This document shows, one piece after another, positions 61,099-64,000 of a stretch of DNA of 64,000 bases. The stretch is from positions 1,302,001 through 1,366,000 of the forward strand of contig NZ_NESP01000001.1 in NCBI RefSeq assembly GCF_003063475.1, in the 5' to 3' direction. The stretch is from Limnohabitans curvus. Lineage in GTDB: Bacteria; Pseudomonadota; Gammaproteobacteria; Burkholderiales; Burkholderiaceae_C. The first letter of the stretch is position 1. Every line of letters begins with the position of its first letter. Position numbers and translations under genes: made by a program. The notes under the pieces were generated by a model, which saw only the letters and a program-made list of their open reading frames with translations, was not told the DNA's origin and ran no database searches.

Positions 61099-62004
61099 TC
61101 AGTCCTTCAACCGCTCCCAAGCCTCTTGGTACTTGGCGGCGGTTTGGGCAATCACCGCTTGCGGCAAATGCGGTGCAGGGGGTGACTTGCTCCACGGCTT
61201 GCCTTGCACTTGGGCGGTTTCCAGCCAGTCGCGCAAGAACTGCTTGTCGTAGCTCGGTGGGTTCACACCGTCTTTGAAACTCTGCGCGTAGCTATCAGCC
61301 GGCCAATAGCGTGAGGAGTCGGGCGTGAGCACCTCGTCCATCAGCACCAAGTCGTTGTTGGCATCGAGGCCAAACTCAAACTTGGTATCAGCAATGATGA
61401 TGCCTTTGGCCGCCGCCACGTCACGCGCTGTCTCGTACAAAGCGATGCTGACGGTTTTGATTTTTTCAGCCAAGCCGCCACCAATCATCTCCACCACTTG
61501 TTCGTAGGTGATGTTCTCGTCATGGTCACCCACGGCCGCTTTGGCAGCGGGTGTGAAGATGGGCTCTGGCAACTTGCTGGCGTTCTTCAAGCCTTTGGGC
61601 AGCTTGACGCCGCACACGGCTTGGTTCTCTTGGTATTCCTGCCAGCCGCTGCCGGCCAAATACCCGCGCACCACCGCTTCCACGGGGATGGGCCTCAAGC
61701 GTTTGACCAACATCGAGCGGCCAGTGACTTGTGCCACTTCGTCCGCGCTCACCACGCTCTCAGGCGCTTCGCCGGTCAAGTGGTTGGGGCAAATGTGGCC
61801 GAGCTTACCGAACCAAAACAAAGCCATCTTCGTGAGCAATTCGCCCTTGCCGGGGATGGCTTCGCCCATGATGACGTCAAACGCGCTGATGCGGTCCGAC
61901 GCGACCATCAAGATGCGGTCGTCGCCCACGGCATAGTTGTCGCGCACTTTGCCGCGCGCGAGCAAAGGCAAAGAAGTGAGCGCAGAGGTGTGCAGAGCTG
62001 TCAT
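61099..62004 (-). CDS. purC: SAICAR synthase
   Basis: PurC joins CAIR and aspartate to form SAICAR in purine synthesis. The 301-residue protein begins [20 protein letters not shown] (residues 10-29) with the ATP-binding GKVRDNY motif. [20 protein letters not shown] near residue 132 and [16 protein letters not shown] near 217-232 are typical. It is the long form common in betaproteobacteria, not the 237-residue E. coli type. It follows fba by three bases. Downstream lies a strong terminator, so the purE unit on the far side of the effector pair must have its own promoter. Confidence 0.97.
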   Translation of the reverse strand: MTALHTSALTSLPLLARGKVRDNYAVGDDRILMVASDRISAFDVIMGEAIPGKGELLTKMALFWFGKLGHICPNHLTGEAPESVVSADEVAQVTGRSMLVKRLRPIPVEAVVRGYLAGSGWQEYQENQAVCGVKLPKGLKNASKLPEPIFTPAAKAAVGDHDENITYEQVVEMIGGGLAEKIKTVSIALYETARDVAAAKGIIIADTKFEFGLDANNDLVLMDEVLTPDSSRYWPADSYAQSFKDGVNPPSYDKQFLRDWLETAQVQGKPWSKSPPAPHLPQAVIAQTAAKYQEAWERLKD

Positions 62005-62007
62005 GAG

Positions 62008-63072
62008 TTACTTCACCAACTGAGCGAGTTCGCCCTTGGCGTACTTGGCTGCCACCACAGAGAGGCTGTCGCCTTTGATCTTGCTGCCTTGGCCTTCGCA
62101 ACCGAATTCCAAATAACGTTGTTTGCAGATGTTCATCGCAGCTTCGCGGGCTGGCTTGAGCCATTCGCGGGCGTCAAATTTTTCTGGGTTTTCAAACATG
62201 AACTTGCGAGCGGCAGCCGTCATGGCCAAACGGATGTCGGTGTCAATGTTGACCTTGCGCACGCCGTGCTTGATGGCTTCTTGAATTTCAGACACGGGCA
62301 CACCGAAGGTCTGCTTCATCTGGCCGCCGTATTGGTTGATCATGGCCAACAGGTCTTGCGGCACGCTGCTAGAACCGTGCATGACCAAGTGGGTGTTGGG
62401 GATGCGGGCGTGAATTTCTTTGACGCGGCTGATGGCCAAAATGTCGCCCGTGGGTTCACGGGTGAACTTGTACGCGCCATGGCTGGTGCCGATGGCGATG
62501 GCCAAGGCGTCGAGTTGCGTGGCTTTCACAAACAGCGCAGCTTCTTCAGGGTCGGTCAACATTTGGCTGTGGTCGAGTTTGCCCACTGCGCCAATGCCGT
62601 CTTCTTCACCAGCTTCGCCGGTTTCCAAATTGCCCAAGCAACCCAATTCGCCTTCGACCGACACGCCCACTTTGTGCGCCATGGCCACCACTTGCTGGGT
62701 GACTTGCACGTTGTACTCAAAGCTAGAAGGCGTTTTGCCGTCTTCCATCAACGAGCCGTCCATCATGACGGAACCAAAGCCGAGGTCAATCGCACCTTGG
62801 CAAACCTTGGGCGATGTGCCGTGGTCTTGGTGCATCACCAGAGGAATGTGTGGGTAGGCTTCGGTGGCGGCTTGAATCAAATGCTTGATGAAAGGCTCAC
62901 CGGCGTATTTGCGTGCGCCAGCGCTGGCTTGCAAGATGACAGGCGCGCCCACGGCGTCGGCCGCCATCATCACGGCTTGCACTTGCTCCAAGTTGTTGAC
63001 GTTGAAAGCTGGAATGCCGTAACCGTGCTCTGCAGCGTGGTCCAGAAGTTCGCGCATCGATACGAGTGCCAT
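62008..63072 (-). CDS. fba: Fructose-bisphosphate aldolase class II
   Basis: A 354-residue zinc-dependent aldolase of glycolysis and gluconeogenesis, or of the Calvin cycle. It begins [20 protein letters not shown], the class II start. Zinc ligands fall in [11 protein letters not shown] near residue 83, in ELGCLG near 142, in TSHGAYKF near 195 and in [10 protein letters not shown] near 228. The length matches the betaproteobacterial class IIB/CbbA form. It precedes purC by three bases and follows pyk by about 110 bases, which hold no gene. Its ribosome-binding site is AGGA, seven bases before the start. Confidence 0.97.
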   Translation of the reverse strand: MALVSMRELLDHAAEHGYGIPAFNVNNLEQVQAVMMAADAVGAPVILQASAGARKYAGEPFIKHLIQAATEAYPHIPLVMHQDHGTSPKVCQGAIDLGFGSVMMDGSLMEDGKTPSSFEYNVQVTQQVVAMAHKVGVSVEGELGCLGNLETGEAGEEDGIGAVGKLDHSQMLTDPEEAALFVKATQLDALAIAIGTSHGAYKFTREPTGDILAISRVKEIHARIPNTHLVMHGSSSVPQDLLAMINQYGGQMKQTFGVPVSEIQEAIKHGVRKVNIDTDIRLAMTAAARKFMFENPEKFDAREWLKPAREAAMNICKQRYLEFGCEGQGSKIKGDSLSVVAAKYAKGELAQLVK

Positions 63073-63180
63073 GGGGAAATCCTCAAAAATTAAAAACTGA
63101 TGTAACTGCTGGCAATTTTAAAGGCGGCAGCTCACCGCACAGCTGACAGACCCAAAAGCCCACCCGCCGTGCAAGATGCT

Positions 63181-64000
63181 TTAGCGAACTTCGCAAATAC
63201 GCAGCATGTTGGTGCCGCCTGGCGTGCCCATGGGGTCGCCGCAAGTGATGGCGTAGACATCGCCCGTGTCCACGATTTCGCGTAACTTCAGGTGCGCTTC
63301 GGCCTGGGCCAGAGCGGTGTCGCGGTCGGCGCTGGTGTCCATCAACAAGGGGCGCACGTTGCGGAACAAAGCCATGCGGCGTTGTGAGGCCACTTTGGTG
63401 GTCACCGCGTAGATGGGAATGTGAATGCGGTGGCGGCTCATCCACAGCGCGGTGGAGCCCGATTCGGTCAAGGCCACGATGGCTTTTGCGCCCAAGTGGT
63501 GCGCCGTGAACAAGGCACCCATCGCGATGGTTTGGTCAATGCGGGTGAAGGTTTGGCCTTTGAAGTCGGCGTCCAGTTCCACGTCCTCAGCGGCTTCGGC
63601 AGCCTCACAAATCTTGGACATTTCTTGCACGGTCTCAAGCGGGTATTTGCCTGCGGCGGTTTCAGCACTGAGCATGACGGCGTCTGTACCGTCAATCACG
63701 GCGTTGGCCACGTCGCTCACCTCGGCGCGCGTGGGCACGGGGTTGGTGATCATGCTTTCCATCATTTGGGTGGCTGTGATCACCACTTTGTCGTGCTGAC
63801 GCGCCAGCTTGATCATGCGTTTTTGCAACGCGGGCACGGCGGCGTTACCCACCTCGACGGCCAAGTCGCCACGCGCCACCATGATGCCGTCGCTGGCTCG
63901 CAAAATTTCTTCTAACAGCGGGATGGCCTCGGCACGCTCAATCTTGGCAATCAAGCCCGGCTTGTGTTTGTATTCAGCGCCAGCCACGTTGGCCAGTTGG
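63181..64000 (-). CDS. pyk: Pyruvate kinase, C-terminal part (gene runs off the right edge)
   Basis: The last 273 or so codons of pyruvate kinase, which makes pyruvate and ATP from phosphoenolpyruvate. ASDGIMVARGDLAVEVG and the MESMITNPVPTRAEVSDVAN stretch near the start of the visible part belong to the catalytic barrel. The C-terminal regulatory domain follows (TESGSTALWMSRHRIHIPIY). It ends with TPGGTNMLRICEVR. The start codon is outside the window. The gene order pyk-fba-purC on one strand is a conserved block in Burkholderiales. Confidence 0.96.
   Translation of the reverse strand, partial: QLANVAGAEYKHKPGLIAKIERAEAIPLLEEILRASDGIMVARGDLAVEVGNAAVPALQKRMIKLARQHDKVVITATQMMESMITNPVPTRAEVSDVANAVIDGTDAVMLSAETAAGKYPLETVQEMSKICEAAEAAEDVELDADFKGQTFTRIDQTIAMGALFTAHHLGAKAIVALTESGSTALWMSRHRIHIPIYAVTTKVASQRRMALFRNVRPLLMDTSADRDTALAQAEAHLKLREIVDTGDVYAITCGDPMGTPGGTNMLRICEVR

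Noticed and set aside
61498..63093. A 531-codon open frame on the plus strand
   Set aside because: It lies opposite purC and fba, both unmistakable. The composition (His/Phe/Ala-rich, no motif) is that of an antisense shadow of GC-rich coding DNA.

Overview
The window looks like a chromosomal stretch of a betaproteobacterium of the order Burkholderiales, most likely a Comamonadaceae member (Limnohabitans/Rhodoferax type). This rests on gene order (Nudix gene next to mnmA; ssb and an MFS gene divergent from uvrA; pyk-fba-purC and purE-purK-tsaC blocks; tsaB-rimI-udg), moderate-to-high GC and protein character. It is inferred, not tested. No tRNA, rRNA, CRISPR array, insertion sequence or integrase was seen.

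Layout. 1-2.7 kb: housekeeping (pntA start, Nudix hydrolase, mnmA, a small exported Ala/Lys/Pro-rich protein). 2.9-16.3 kb: a catabolic cluster. A LysR regulator is divergent from an SDR and a Gfo/Idh/MocA gene. An opposing operon encodes a complete branched-chain-amino-acid-type ABC importer, three different FAD dehydrogenases of the fumarate reductase/KstD superfamily, an 81-residue two-helix membrane protein and a second SDR. 16.5-17 kb: a DUF2889 gene. 17-30.2 kb: a two-partner-secretion (CDI-like) locus on the minus strand: cdiB, a 2690-residue cdiA, its immunity gene, then a 5'-truncated orphan cdiA module with a different C-terminal toxin and its own immunity gene, then a third, decayed module. 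30.2-37 kb: ssb, MFS transporter, uvrA, slyD, glutaredoxin and DMT transporter. 37-48.2 kb: an eleven-gene minus-strand operon with an unidentified substrate (amidase, CoA transferase, two crotonase-fold proteins, taurine/sulfonate-type ABC importer, NodB/PuuE-type hydrolase, atypical SDR, acyl-CoA dehydrogenase, MmgE/PrpD), divergent from a GntR regulator. 48.9-58.6 kb: housekeeping (pyrF, udg, rimI, tsaB, dacB, SemiSWEET, a degenerate SGNH lipoprotein, tsaC, purK, purE, a thioredoxin-TPR protein). 58.6-60.9 kb: a Tle1/DUF2235 phospholipase-like effector and a DUF3304 lipoprotein, lying between purE and purC. 61-64 kb: purC, fba and the 3' part of pyk.

The most interesting part is the CDI-like locus. 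The orphan module ends in a domain with the zinc-ligand pattern of LAS-type peptidoglycan peptidases (HxxGxxxD, then HxH). The gene overlapping its stop codon encodes a small protein with a Sec signal peptide and four mature cysteines. The main cdiA instead ends in a DUF4258-like domain and is followed by a small acidic protein without a signal. So the compartment of each predicted immunity protein matches the predicted target of its toxin. About 1 kb of near-identical DNA shared by the two modules, ending at an (A/V)ENN-like boundary, is laid out for toxin replacement by recombination. The Tle1/DUF3304 pair is a second antagonism module, inserted into an otherwise conserved purine/glycolysis gene block.
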